Positions 13,161-23,441 of a DNA stretch of 64,000 nt are shown here, piece after piece (the stretch's first letter is position 1; each line of letters starts with the position of its first letter). The notes under the pieces were generated by a model. It ran no database searches. It was not told the DNA's origin and worked only from the letters and a program-made list of their open reading frames with translations. The position numbers and the translations under genes are program-made. Source of the DNA: Seriola aureovittata (lineage: Eukaryota; Chordata; Actinopteri; Carangiformes; Carangidae); the NCBI RefSeq assembly GCF_021018895.1, contig NC_079386.1, forward strand, positions 16,218,552-16,282,551, written 5' to 3'.

Positions 13161-15118
13161 TGCCAGTGCCAGTAAAACACTTATCATCCCATTAATCTCG
13201 CCGATTGCATCGACTCTTGTCAATTTCATCACAGTTGCGCTGACAAGCTTCACTGGATGTTGAACTTTTTGCATTTGCACTTGGCACCTGTCGACACCTT
13301 TCGGGTTCTTTAAGTTCAGTCGACAACACGGACAGAAGAGAGACATTAAAAACAATCTCTTGAGTTGTTTTGTGGCTAAAACAGTCTAAAATAAAACATG
13401 TATTTTTATCCCAAAAGTTTTATACAATCGTATTTTCCGTATTTCAAGTTAGCTGAAAATGCAGAATTATGGAAGCCAGCAGTCCTGTGTTGGGACTTGC
13501 CCCATCATTAAATGAGTAATTTCCCTCCCCAACACCTTAACCTACAGGTAGAGCTTTTACTGTGCATTGAAAAGGCGAGTCAGTAGTTTGAAAGTTTTCG
13601 CAACCATTGGCAACAACTCTCAAAATACGGACACATTAGCTTATGCCGTTAAATTACGGCTCTAGTAACATTAAAACAAGTTCACTGCAGAGCTCGACTT
13701 TTCGCAGCAAAACTGGATGGAAAAACTGCGAGACAGCCGAACGAAACGTCATATTTCTGCCAGAAATCCACCCAAGCTTGTCGAATTGTAACCTGAATCA
13801 CGTGACCCCCCCCTCATGTTCGTTGTCTTCAAAGCTGTTGTTACTTTCCACATCCTCCTGTCACCCACATGCAGCGAAGGAAGTTTGGGTTTAGATTCAG
13901 TATTTGGTTTCTCGTCTTTTTTTTTTTTCCTTTTTTTTAATCCTCGTCTTACACTTGACGTACAACCACAGGAAGTCAGTGCGCCGGTTGGTCACAGACA
14001 GCGCATACCTGCATGTGCGCGTGTGTGTGTGTGTGTGTGTGACTGTATTTGCATGTGTCCGTCTGTGTGTGTTTTTTAGACGGGGGGGTGTTTGTGTCCC
14101 AGCTTGCATCCCTCGGCCAGCTGTAGGGATTACATTACAGCGTGTTTGGAAAAGCACCGGAGGGTTTCTGCAGTTCACATGCCTGACGGGAAGAAAGAAA
14201 AGAAGAAATGTCTTCACTATCTTCATCCCTTTGGGACAAAGCTGAGCTCGTATTGTCTTCTCTTTGTGGTGAACTGGAAGAGGACAGAGAAGGTGGATCC
14301 GTCCTGTTGTAGGATTGGATCCAGAAGAGGGAGATTTAGTCCGAAATGTAACACGATTAAGGAAGCCACCGCTCAGAGGTGTGTTCATCCATCAGATGAT
14401 ACAGACACACGCTGATCCCCATTCAGAGCTGCCACTTGTCAGTCAGCGTTTGTTTAAATACCCACAATCCCCTCGGGGGGGGCGCGATCGACCCCACCTC
14501 CGGGGGCCGCTTTCGATAGACTGCGATTGACAGGTTTGAACTTACTACCCGCGACTGTTTGTGAAGCAGAAACGACGTGAAGCTGAGTGACGGGCAATGA
14601 TCGCAGGGTTTTTTGGGGTTGTCGAATTCCTCATGTGAGAGGAGATGGAAACGGTGGTGGTTGCGGGGGAGGAGGGGGGGGGGGGTGATGGGTGATGGGG
14701 CGGGCCGGCGCTGCACTTTCAAAACGAGCAGCTGCCGTGACGATGGAGGCCGGTAAACAAACGTCCCTCACACTGTCCATCCATCTTCTTTCACTCTCCT
14801 CCTCCTTTTTAAAAGCACTCCTCTCTCTCTCTCTCTCTGTCTTTCTTCCACTTGATCGCCCCTCCACTCTTACTGTTCATGCTACATGCTAATGCAGATG
14901 CCTGTCAGTCAGAACAACTTGATGTTCCAGCTTCTTAAATGTGAGAATTTGTAGCTTTTCTTAGTTCAACGTCATAATAAACTGAATATCTTCTTGTTTT
15001 TTTGGATTGTCGGTGCGACAAAAGTTTAGAGTTGAGACATTTCTCCATTTCCACCTTCTCTCCTCTCTCTCTTTCTTCCTCCCTTAATTCCTCGAAACCC
15101 CAGATTTTGTGATGATAA
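13161..15118. other. Unique and pyrimidine-rich intronic sequence
   Basis: Contains a T-rich run at 13918-13938, a GT array at about 14022-14041, G-rich stretches at 14475-14520 and 14666-14705, and CT repeats at 14820-14838. No gene seen. Confidence 0.45.
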
Positions 15119-15156
15119 CCCCCCCACCGCACCCCACCCCACCCCACCCCACCCCA
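15119..15156. repeat. (ACCCC)n short tandem repeat
   Basis: Period-5 units ACCCC repeated five to six times after CCCCCCACCGC. The minus strand reads GGGGT repeats and has quadruplex potential. Confidence 0.9.
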
Positions 15157-15254
15157 GGCTCTATTTTGAGGAGGATTAGCCTCCAGATACATAATGACCG
15201 GACTCGACAGGAATTTCTGTACGTTGTGTAGCTGCTAGCTACACTTTGACATGT

Positions 15255-15258
<4 letters not shown>

Positions 15259-15291
<33 letters not shown>
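15259..15291. repeat. (CA)n microsatellite
   Basis: 33 bp of CA between TGTAACA and CTATATGG. Confidence 0.95.
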
Positions 15292-15294
<3 letters not shown>

Positions 15295-15697
15295 TATGGG
15301 GTTTTTAACCTGTCAATACATCGGCGGGGCCCCCTTGCACTGTCGACCGCAGGTTTATACAAGCCCTACAACACCACAAACATAAGTAAAGAGAGATTAA
15401 AATCCATCTTTTATCTCCCTTAGTTATCTTTTTCTCTTTACGATCCTTATCTCTCTCCTAGCATGCTCTTCCCTCTCACCTTCTCTCCTTTCTTTTCTGC
15501 GTTTTTGTTGCACATTACAGTGATTGTTCCAAGCCTCTAATGTTTTCTGTCATGTTTTATTGCTGGTTTTGACTCAAGCGGCTCTGATTTACGCTCAGGA
15601 CTGTAACAGCGCGCAGCGGAGCTTCATTAGGTACAATGTGTGATTTAGGAACATGTCAGCAAAAGAAGAGCGGGTAACGTGTCGCAGCAGGTCTGTG

Positions 15698-15706
15698 GTG
15701 TGTGTT

Positions 15707-15737
<31 letters not shown>

Positions 15738-15738
15738 G
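15698..15738. repeat. (GT)n microsatellite with TT interruptions
   Basis: GT units broken twice by TTT (GTGTGTTTGTGTG), a sign of an older array. Confidence 0.9.
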
Positions 15739-15987
15739 CTCGTACGTGTGCGTGCATCGCATTAAATATCAGAGCTTCGCGATAATCTCGTACAAAAAAC
15801 CCCCCCAAAGATATTATTTTTACAGTCATGCAAAAACAAAGAAACAAAAACAGGAAATCACATTTAAATAGGTAAAACCAGCAAATGAACGTTATTGTGA
15901 AATGTTCATTTGCATTTTAAGTCAGACACTGAAGAGTCTAAACTTAATACTTGCAGCTATTTCTGTTTCTCTGAGAGATTTATAAGG

Positions 15988-15989
15988 TG

Positions 15990-16027
<38 letters not shown>
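15988..16027. repeat. (GT)n microsatellite
   Basis: About 40 bp of GT with one GC near the start; followed by ATATGCC. Confidence 0.95.
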
Positions 16028-16031
<4 letters not shown>

Positions 16032-16337
16032 CCTTATGGTTGTGAAATACTGTATGTGTTTGTTTCTCTAAGAGAGACTTTGATTTTATAAAAAGATAGA
16101 TGACATATTTCACCAGTAGAAAGTTTGTCTCGTGTCCAAATAAAATAAATCTGTCATCAGTTATTGACCTCTGACATCTTTTCTTGTAGGATTATTTTCC
16201 AGGGAGAAAAAAATAATTTTTTCGCGGCAGTGTTAAGGTGACTGATTTATACAAGTAGCCCACAATCTGTTCCGGATGACCCATCTTGCGTGGGTGGCAC
16301 TTCTCACACACCGTCGAGGAAAGCTGTGAGAAAACGA

Positions 16338-16340
<3 letters not shown>

Positions 16341-16372
<32 letters not shown>
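16341..16372. repeat. (GT)n microsatellite
   Basis: 32 bp of uninterrupted GT after GAGCA. Confidence 0.95.
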
Positions 16373-16374
<2 letters not shown>

Positions 16375-16954
16375 CTAATGCCCTCATCAGTATTTTATTT
16401 AAAGAATATGTGAAAGTGTGTGTAGCTTCATTTTGGAAACTCCTCACATCATCCTTTGTGAAATCTATCTAGCTCCAGATGTGCAGAAATATTCACTGAT
16501 ACATGGATGGAAAGTTTCCCTGGCAGGTTTATGCCTGACTTATTAAAAATTAAAGTGATAACCCAGCAGGGAAGAATATTTACCTGGCAAGAGAGACTCA
16601 TCCCTCTCCAGAATTCGATCACTCAACTGATTTATTACCAATTTTACCTGGCGGTGGCACAGGTACTTGGTAGCAATTTCCTAATTTTAGCCCCACACTT
16701 AATAATATGATGCATCTGCTGCTTCTCTGGAATTTAAAATACCAGCAGCAAATAGTAAGGCAGATGTTAAAACACAACCTTTTCCAGGTTTGGAAAGTAG
16801 CAAAAGGACTTTGAACATCTGCACGCATTCGTCGGTACACACTGTTGAATTGTCATGCTAGAGCAATCCATCAGTATGTGACCTGCACTGGCTTGTCTCT
16901 GCAGAGATTTACTGGCTCTGATTAAATTATATGAATCTATGTACGCTGCTGCCA
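16373..16954. other. Repeat-free AT-rich intronic block
   Basis: About 580 bp without simple repeats, ending at the 16955 repeat. No exon-like segment recognised; possible conserved non-coding sequence, unproven. Confidence 0.35.
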
Positions 16955-17212
16955 AGTCGAGTCAAGTCGATTTTATTTATATAGCGCCAAATAGAAATTA
17001 TCTCAGGGCACTTTTCATATACAGCCGGGTTAGACCGAACTCTTTGCAGTATTGTCTACAGAGACCCAACAGTCCCCCAACGAGCAAGCACTTGGCTCGA
17101 GACGAAACCTGGAGCAGAACCTGGGTCCTGGATGGGCGATGGTCTGCCTCGGCCGGTTGGGTTGAGGGAGAAACAGAGGGGAGAGAGAAAGTGAGGGAGA
17201 ACATAGCACCCC
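16955..17212. mobile_element. Teleost interspersed repeat (TTTATATAGCGCCAAAT family)
   Basis: The segment begins GATTTTATTTATATAGCGCC and runs through CTCAGGGCACTTTTCATATA, ACAGAGACCCAACAGTCCCC, GAGCAAGCACTTGG and CTGCCTCGGCCGGTTGGG, ending in a GA-rich tail. These blocks, in this order, are a repeat I know to be very abundant in fish genomes. The copy lacks the usual middle part about fried-egg-like AAAACTCCC sequence between the GCACTTGG and GAAACCT blocks, so it is internally shortened. Open frames here are translations of the repeat, not genes. Its transposon class is not certain to me. Confidence 0.75.
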
Positions 17213-17396
17213 AATCAAGTTCCAAGTAGTAAGTGCACACAGATAATTTTCGTCTGAGCTTAATTAGAAACAACTTGAGATTGGTATGTTTCTCCACATG
17301 CATCCAAAATACTGGGAGGGGACTCATATTTGACTCCCTTACAACAGCCTGTTTACATTCCTTTTCCTTCTGTGTTGCTGTGTCTTTGGATTGATC

Positions 17397-17558
17397 AGCC
17401 TGCTGGTGGCGCTAAAGGAAAAGTTATGGGATTGTCAAACTCAGTCAGAATCGTTGTCTGGGAACCATGAACGTCTGTGCAAAATTTCAAGACAGTCGAT
17501 CAAATAGTTGTTGGGATATTTCAGTCTGGACCAAAGTGGTGGACCAATCAATGTCCAT
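17397..17558. mobile_element. Teleost interspersed repeat (GTGGCGCTAAAGGAAAAGT family)
   Basis: Blocks GGTGGCGCTAAAGGAAAAGT, GGGAACCATGAACGTCTGTG, CAAAATTTCAAGACAGTCGA, TAGTTGTTGGGATATTTCAG and CTGGACCAAAGTGGTGGACC occur in order. This is a familiar fish repeat normally ending in a GACC-rich run; only one GGACC unit is kept here. It sits about 185 bp after the previous repeat, perhaps by nested or serial insertion. Confidence 0.7.
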
Positions 17559-18958
17559 AATGTGACTAAAAAGAAAGCTAACCATTACAGTGGATAGATC
17601 ATACAGTAGTAGTTTTCTCAGATGAACACAAAAGCACCTTCCTAGAAGAAGAGTAAGCTGCCTGGTGGAGGCGTTTACTGTTGCCACAGGTTTGCAATGA
17701 GGTTTCTCGTCTTTGAAGAGCCAGTGGATCAATTACACCGATGCTGATTATATAACTGTCAATGTCAAACTTTGTTTTGCATAGCAATTAATGTGATGTA
17801 GTTCCCCTTTTGCCCTATGATCTACTCTCCTCTGTGATGAAGGCCTTTGTGGGGTGAAACAATTGCTGGTAGGAAGCGCTGCCATGACTGATCTTATAGA
17901 CTGATCCCTCGGTATGTGACTGGCATCAGCTCCTCTTGATGAAAGGAAGAAGAAGAGCAGGAAAGGGGGAAGGGGAAACGTGGGGAATTGCGTGGAGAAA
18001 AAAAAAAAAAAAGCTGGGTTGGTGGTAATATGCTGATTTGGGTTGTTTCTCCTCCGACATGGTCGTACGTCCCGCTGCCATCCTCTGACTGACCTCCAGG
18101 AAAAAAGACACGATCACACGCAAGCCTCTTTGCATGTGATGAATCCATCATGCATCCCTCCTCCGCCGCCTCTTTTTCTCACTTGCTGTGCCCCAGATCT
18201 GCGATGTCCGTTAGTGACCCCATTCCCCCCCATTCATGCAGAGAGAGCATATACACACAAACATGCAAAACTCACACAGAAAGACTTCACGCCAGCTCTT
18301 TCTTTCTCACATGTGAACACCCCCCCCCCCCCTGCATTTCCTTAGATCCACCATGTCCAACTCTATTAGGTGTCGGTAGTTCATTAAACACAATGTCAAA
18401 TGACAAGACTGTTCATAACTTTGGTTTGGACTCAAACTACCCCATAGATTTATCACGGGACCCCTCATGGGTTGTTCCGACCACTCGTGTAGAGCATGGG
18501 GAAACTTTGCTTGTGTGGCTTAATACTTAAAGGCGCCCATATTGGAGTATCAGGCTTCTAAACTTTAGGATTTATTGGCAAATAATATATAAACAAATAT
18601 AGATTTTGTGGCGAATTCATTTAAACGCACCTTTTTTTGAAGCTGAGTTGGGGTCTTTACACAGACTGTCAATGTGAGCTGTTAAAAAGATGCTGGTGTT
18701 GACCATGACCTAAACGTTGGGTAGCCAGAGGAGAGGGGGCAGGCTGGACCTTTTATATCCCGCGGAAGAGCGCACGATTCTGGCCTTAGAATCTTCGATC
18801 ACCTGGTTCCTCTCTGGAAGTCTGGAGCTAACGAGAACCAAGTTTGTGGTTTGCATTTACCTTTCAGTCAAAGCCAAATACTATTTTTCAGATACTGTAC
18901 ATTCATAGTTTTGTGGGCTGGTAAAGGAAAGATGTGTGTGTGTGTGTTTGTGTCAAGG
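17559..18958. other. Unique intronic sequence
   Basis: Holds an A15 run near 17998-18013, a C14 run at 18319-18332 and pyrimidine-rich patches. Nothing coding is supported. Confidence 0.45.
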
Positions 18959-18988
18959 TTGGGGGGTTGGGGGGGTGGGGGGTGGGGT
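18959..18988. repeat. G-tract cluster, G-quadruplex candidate
   Basis: Four G runs of four to seven bases (GGGGGG, GGGGGGG, GGGGGG, GGGG) are separated by loops of only TT, T and T. This fits the classic four-tract, short-loop quadruplex pattern. A GT-rich stretch precedes it and CpG-rich GGTCGCGGCGTCG follows. Confidence 0.85.
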
Positions 18989-19150
18989 CGCGGCGTCGCA
19001 CATGTTAAGGCGAGACAAATGTTCGCGGTTTAGCGATGACATAGCGAGGAACAAGCTGTATGACTGCAACGAAAGATTTCTTTATTACCACGATAAATGA
19101 TTTATAGATACATTTCCAGCCTCATTCTCCACACACTCAAGTCTTCTCCC

Positions 19151-19194
19151 TCACACACACACACACACACACACTTACACATACAAACACACAC
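19151..19194. repeat. (CA)n microsatellite, interrupted
   Basis: About 23 bp of pure CA, then TTACACATACAAACACACAC decay. Confidence 0.9.
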
Positions 19195-20650
19195 AAATCT
19201 GGCATGACTCCTCCTTCCACCTGGGTGGCCTCGGCGTACCCACCTACACCAGGGGAGCTTAGCTGTTAAGGCATCAAACGTATACACATGTTCACACTCT
19301 CAGACACGCACCTTTACTCTCACGCTGCTTGTAAATCACTCAAAGTACCAATTTATTTCATCCCTGCATGGTAGGTGTATTCTTCATTTACTCTTAACCT
19401 AAACCAAACGAGCATTGGCAAATCCCGCTAACAAAAACATTGAACAGAGTCAATTTAGTTGTTTTATAGCTTTTAAAGAGGAATTTTTTTTTCAATTTGG
19501 TGTTTATCGTTAAGGTTTTAAATTACTTGGCGCCTTTAAAGTTAAATGAGAATTGTTTTCCTTGCTTTGGACTGGGATATAGACAGCATGTAAATCCTCT
19601 TATTGTGTTTTTTTTCCTTCAACAAATCTATGGGGCCAGCCTCACAAAGCTCTTTAAACGTAGCCCGGATTAAAAAAAAAATGCAAAGATTTAAAGCAAC
19701 CTGACACCTACTGGGTCATAGGTAGCATGCTTTGTGAAAAAAGGAGCCAATTAACTATTTTCTGCCTTATTCACTAAGTCCCTCATAATGCCCAAGGCTC
19801 TTTTATGTCTACAATACCGCCATTCACGCAGCTACCTACCCGAAGTTAAGCTAACATATAGGCCTACCTGTAACCCAACCTTTACTGCTAATGCTAAATG
19901 CTGATCTTTTAAGCTAACCAAAAAGCTGTTACTCACCTGCAACTTGAGCTCAGTTTGTCTGCTTAACTGCGAACACATGAGCTGGGAAGATTTGGGGATA
20001 GGGAAGAACAAGAAATCCGCAGTGGAAGAAATCAAATTAGTTTGACAATAGGAAGTTGACTTGCTTGTCCTAGCTTGGTTTTGATAGCACAAACAAACTC
20101 TGCTTCCTTTTTAAAAGTGGTTTGCTCAGACACAAGTAAGACTGGGCAACATTACCACGTGCACTTTCAAGTTTATTAGCTGCACCTAGCTAGAACGAAT
20201 GCTGGCTAATACAACAGTATAGCATCAAATGCTAACAAACCTAGCAGTTTGCAGTTCTGTTAAATTTAACTGTTTCTAATATTTTGCCGTCTACATACTG
20301 TGTAAATCACTGACAGTAGATTTAGTGGTTTGACTGAGGTTCGTTTGTTTTGCTAGTTTAGCCGAAATCAGATATTCCCATCCCCCCATCCTGTCTTGAT
20401 CTGATCCACCCACGTACCTAGATTAATATCTGCCCCGTGTTTTGTTTTCACTATATTCCTTTTAAACAAAAAAAAAAAAGACGTGCTTGTTTAATTGGAG
20501 TAGTGTGCTCACTCTCCAGCCACCAACAGGTCTCTGACCTCCAAAGTCACCAGGTTTGAACTGTTCCCCAGGGGCCCCTTAAGCTCCTCGCATGGAGCAA
20601 AGTGGTGTCTGGGGACTGTTCTGTTTAAAGCCTCAAAGGGTACCACTGTC

Positions 20651-20653
<3 letters not shown>
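19195..20653. other. Unique AT-rich intronic sequence
   Basis: Several GCTAAC/GTTAGC-containing stretches (19850-20260) hint at old repeat remnants, but I cannot assign them. No coding signal. Confidence 0.4.
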
Positions 20654-20690
<37 letters not shown>

Positions 20691-20705
20691 AAAGACAATG
20701 TGTTT

Positions 20706-20747
<42 letters not shown>
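20654..20747. repeat. Double (GT)n array
   Basis: Two GT arrays of about 35 and 40 bp in the same orientation, separated by GAGAAAGACAATGTGTTTGG. Confidence 0.95.
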
Positions 20748-20853
20748 CCTGTGGTCCAGTAAAAACCTGCAACAGGTTCCAATCCATCTCACTTTTTTTG
20801 TGTCGACATGCTTTTGCTCCTTTGGCTGGAAACCCATCCGTCCATCCCCTTTG

Positions 20854-20880
20854 TGAGTGTGTGTGTGAGTGTGTGTGTGA

Positions 20881-20912
<32 letters not shown>
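20854..20912. repeat. Compound (GTGTGTGA)n-(GT)n-(GA)n repeat
   Basis: GAGTGTGTGT units, then GT, then GAGAGAGAGAGAGAGA. A graded GT-to-GA transition. Confidence 0.9.
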
Positions 20913-21221
20913 CCCCCTGTTGAGTAAACTGTGGTGGAGAAGATGAGCAGTGCATTGTGATGTGGTGTTTTTACCGTAGCTAAGGAGAGAATAGCATTAC
21001 CATTCAAAAGGCCTGCTGTCGCGGTCGGGGAGGGGGGTTGACAGTGGTCTCTGCTCCTCTCTTACGAGCCGAGTCTCAGCTGCTTTCACACACTACGGCG
21101 TGTGTGTGTTGCTTCATACAGATTTTAAGCAAACGCAAATATATAAAATCAAAATGTAACTGAAAAGGTTTGACTGGGGACAAACATGGATCTCTATGAT
21201 ATCTGTTTACGTCGCCTAAAG

Positions 21222-21457
21222 AGGGCTGCAACTCAATTAATTAATCATTTAATCTGTTGATCATCTGCTCTAAGTAACATCCAAAAACACCCAGAATGGT
21301 CCATTACAGTTCTAGAGCCCAGGGTGATGCAATCAAGTGTTCAGCTTTGTCCAGCCAACAGTTTTAAACTAAAAACCTTGTATTTAATTTAATGTTAAGA
21401 TGATGAAAAAACAGCAAATTTTCACATTTGAGAAGCTGAAACGAGGATTTTTGGTTT
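21222..21457. mobile_element. Diverged MITE-like repeat (GGGCTGCAACT family)
   Basis: Starts AGGGCTGCAACTCAATTAAT with TTAATCATTTAATCTGTTGA, and later has AAACAGCAAATTTTCACATT and TGAGAAGCTGAAACGAGGAT. These are ordered blocks of the same family as 3857-4020. The middle is replaced or mutated. Confidence 0.6.
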
Positions 21458-21479
21458 GTTTTGTTTAATAAAAACACTT

Positions 21480-21482
<3 letters not shown>

Positions 21483-21516
<34 letters not shown>
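21483..21516. repeat. (GA)n microsatellite
   Basis: 34 bp of GA inside or just after the diverged MITE-like repeat at 21222-21457. Confidence 0.95.
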
Positions 21517-21518
<2 letters not shown>

Positions 21519-21633
21519 CTGTAGAGGTTGTGTGCATGTGTCCGGAGCACAGCTGCCCATTTTGGTCAAAGGCCATCTTCAGCTCCTGCAAGGCCTTCTT
21601 CATCCAGTGACCTATCTTTGTCTGCCTCTCTTT

Positions 21634-21636
21634 CAC

Positions 21637-21682
<46 letters not shown>

Positions 21683-21696
21683 CACACACACACACA

Positions 21697-21740
<44 letters not shown>
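21634..21740. repeat. Compound (CA)n array with CT spacer
   Basis: CA for about 60 bp with one AA slip, then TCTCTCTCA, then another 30 bp of CA, then GAGA. The third simple array in 260 bp. Confidence 0.95.
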
Positions 21741-21743
<3 letters not shown>

Positions 21744-22074
21744 AAACTCCCTGTTCTTTGCGACGGCGCCTTGATTAGATAAAGAAAGGACTTGATAGAA
21801 AAAGGAATGACAAATAAAAACAAAAGGAGAAGGAAACAGTTAGAAAATGACAGAGAGAGACGATCGACGACAGGAGAGGAAGGTAAAGTGGAGCAGAGGA
21901 ACAGGAAGTAGAGGCTGAAGCGATGGGAGAGTCAGGAATAGAAAGAGTGACAGACGGAGAGAGGAGAGTTATTGTGAGTGCAGAGACAAAAAAAGATATA
22001 AAGACGCTGCCGTATATCTGTCAGTGTTGTGTCAAGGGCTGTTCGGGGTCTTTATCTGCAAAGGTCATGGACTG

Positions 22075-22078
<4 letters not shown>

Positions 22079-22126
<48 letters not shown>

Positions 22127-22223
22127 AGGGGATGACCTCAGTGTGCTGAGCAACTTTTATTAGTCTTCAAAAGGCTGCTGAAGTCACGGCTGCAAATCAA
22201 ATGTTTTTCTATTTGTGAATTTA

Positions 22224-22267
<44 letters not shown>
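22079..22267. repeat. Inverted pair (CA)n ... (GT)n
   Basis: A 44-bp CA array (22079-22122) and a 40-bp GT array (22228-22267) face each other about 105 bp apart, so a single strand could fold into a CA:GT stem with the intervening unique sequence as loop. Confidence 0.9.
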
Positions 22268-22268
<1 letters not shown>

Positions 22269-22364
22269 ATGGGCGAGCGACTCAATAGCCTCACATCAAC
22301 TCAATTTATTGACTTTTTTGCATCACTATGAAAAGCCGTAAATTACCGGGGCGATGCTGATCAG

Positions 22365-22432
22365 CCCCCCCCCCCCCCCCGCGCCGTCTGTCTGTGTGTC
22401 TTTTCCCTCTATCTCTCTCTCTCTCTCTCTCT
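22365..22432. repeat. C16 run and (CT)n array
   Basis: A run of 16 C bases (22365-22380) is followed about 30 bp later by (CT)n at 22411-22432. Confidence 0.9.
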
Positions 22433-22555
22433 CCCCGTTGTCTCACCCTCTTTCTTTCTTCATCCGTCTGTGTCGAGGCTCATTCGGAGGGCACTGGGGC
22501 AGAGGGCTCTGACAGCAGGATGAAAGGGGGCAAAATTAAAGTGAGGAAGAAGTGA

Positions 22556-22586
22556 GGGGAGGGAGGGAGGGAGGGAGGGAGGGGGG
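22556..22586. repeat. (GGGA)n microsatellite
   Basis: Seven or so GGGA units ending in G7, inside a purine-rich stretch. G-quadruplex potential on the + strand. Confidence 0.9.
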
Positions 22587-22890
22587 GTAATGAGGCCGCG
22601 GAGGAATGTCACATCAGAAAGTAATGGGAGGTATTTGTCTGAAGTGTAAATTTGCTGGTCACTGGTTCAGTGTGATTGTAATGCAGATGTTTGGCCAGCT
22701 GCGGCTGACTGACACGAGATTCATCTGGAAGTTTTCAACCAAAAACGCCAAAACATTCCCGTTTTCCAGCTGCTGAAATGTTTCTGTTTCTTTGTTTAAA
22801 CACGTTGTGTCAGAAGTCACCGTGACCTTTTTCAGTATTAAACCAGATTTTCTCTCACCTTAACCAACCTGGAGACAGAGCCATAAGATA

Positions 22891-22908
22891 ATGCTGTTGC
22901 TGTTGCAG
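22891..22908 (+). CDS. Candidate mini start exon MLLLLQ with a strong donor (low confidence)
   Basis: ATG CTG TTG CTG TTG CAG is followed by GTGAGT, a consensus donor in phase 0. An in-frame TAA lies 33 bp upstream of the ATG, so this is the first methionine of the frame. Joined to the phase 0 collagen exon it would keep frame, but six residues are too few for a signal peptide unless another exon intervenes. It may be chance. Confidence 0.1.
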
Positions 22909-23037
22909 GTGAGTCGTTTAGAAACAGAAGCTTTAGGGAGACGGGGGCTGACCTCAGGCCGTGCAGACGTACTGACGTGTTAAACACCTTTCATCTAAAA
23001 ACACTGAACTGATCTGATCTGGTCACAGTGTGTGAGT

Positions 23038-23193
23038 GTGAGTGTGTGTGTGTGTGTGTGTTCACAGACCTGCACATCACCTATCACCTGCTCCAGGTAA
23101 TTAAGATCATTTCAACAGATGTCCCCCATTGGAGTGAGAGAGCGTAATTACGGAGGTATTTAGGTGTAAGGAGAGAGAGAGAGAGAGAGAGAG

Positions 23194-23249
<56 letters not shown>

Positions 23250-23275
23250 TGAGTGAGTGTGAGAGACACACACTC
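23038..23275. repeat. (GT)n and compound (GA)n-(GT)n cluster
   Basis: A short GT array at 23041-23061, then (GA)n 23172-23197 running directly into (GT)n 23198-23247 and GAGTGAGTGAGTG decay. Confidence 0.9.
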
Positions 23276-23397
23276 ATAAGGCTGGAGTGATTGACAGTAG
23301 TTGAGTAGACAGTCAGAACTGTTGTTCATGTTAATTCCTGTGGGAAGTTCTACAGAACATTGGTCCTGTTTACAAAGCCTTGGGTAAAAATACCAAC

Positions 23398-23401
<4 letters not shown>

Positions 23402-23434
<33 letters not shown>

Positions 23435-23441
23435 ACACACA
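23402..23441. repeat. (CA)n microsatellite
   Basis: About 40 bp of CA with one CT interruption; inverted relative to the preceding GT cluster. Confidence 0.95.

Noticed and set aside
13897..14388. 163-codon minus-strand frame
   Set aside because: Crosses T-rich and GT-rich runs; the sequence looks random and overlaps open frames on the other strand.
16998..17327. 109-codon minus-strand frame
   Set aside because: Lies over a known type of fish interspersed repeat.
20509..20955. 148-codon minus-strand frame
   Set aside because: Most of it is Thr/His from CA arrays; the remainder has no recognisable domain.
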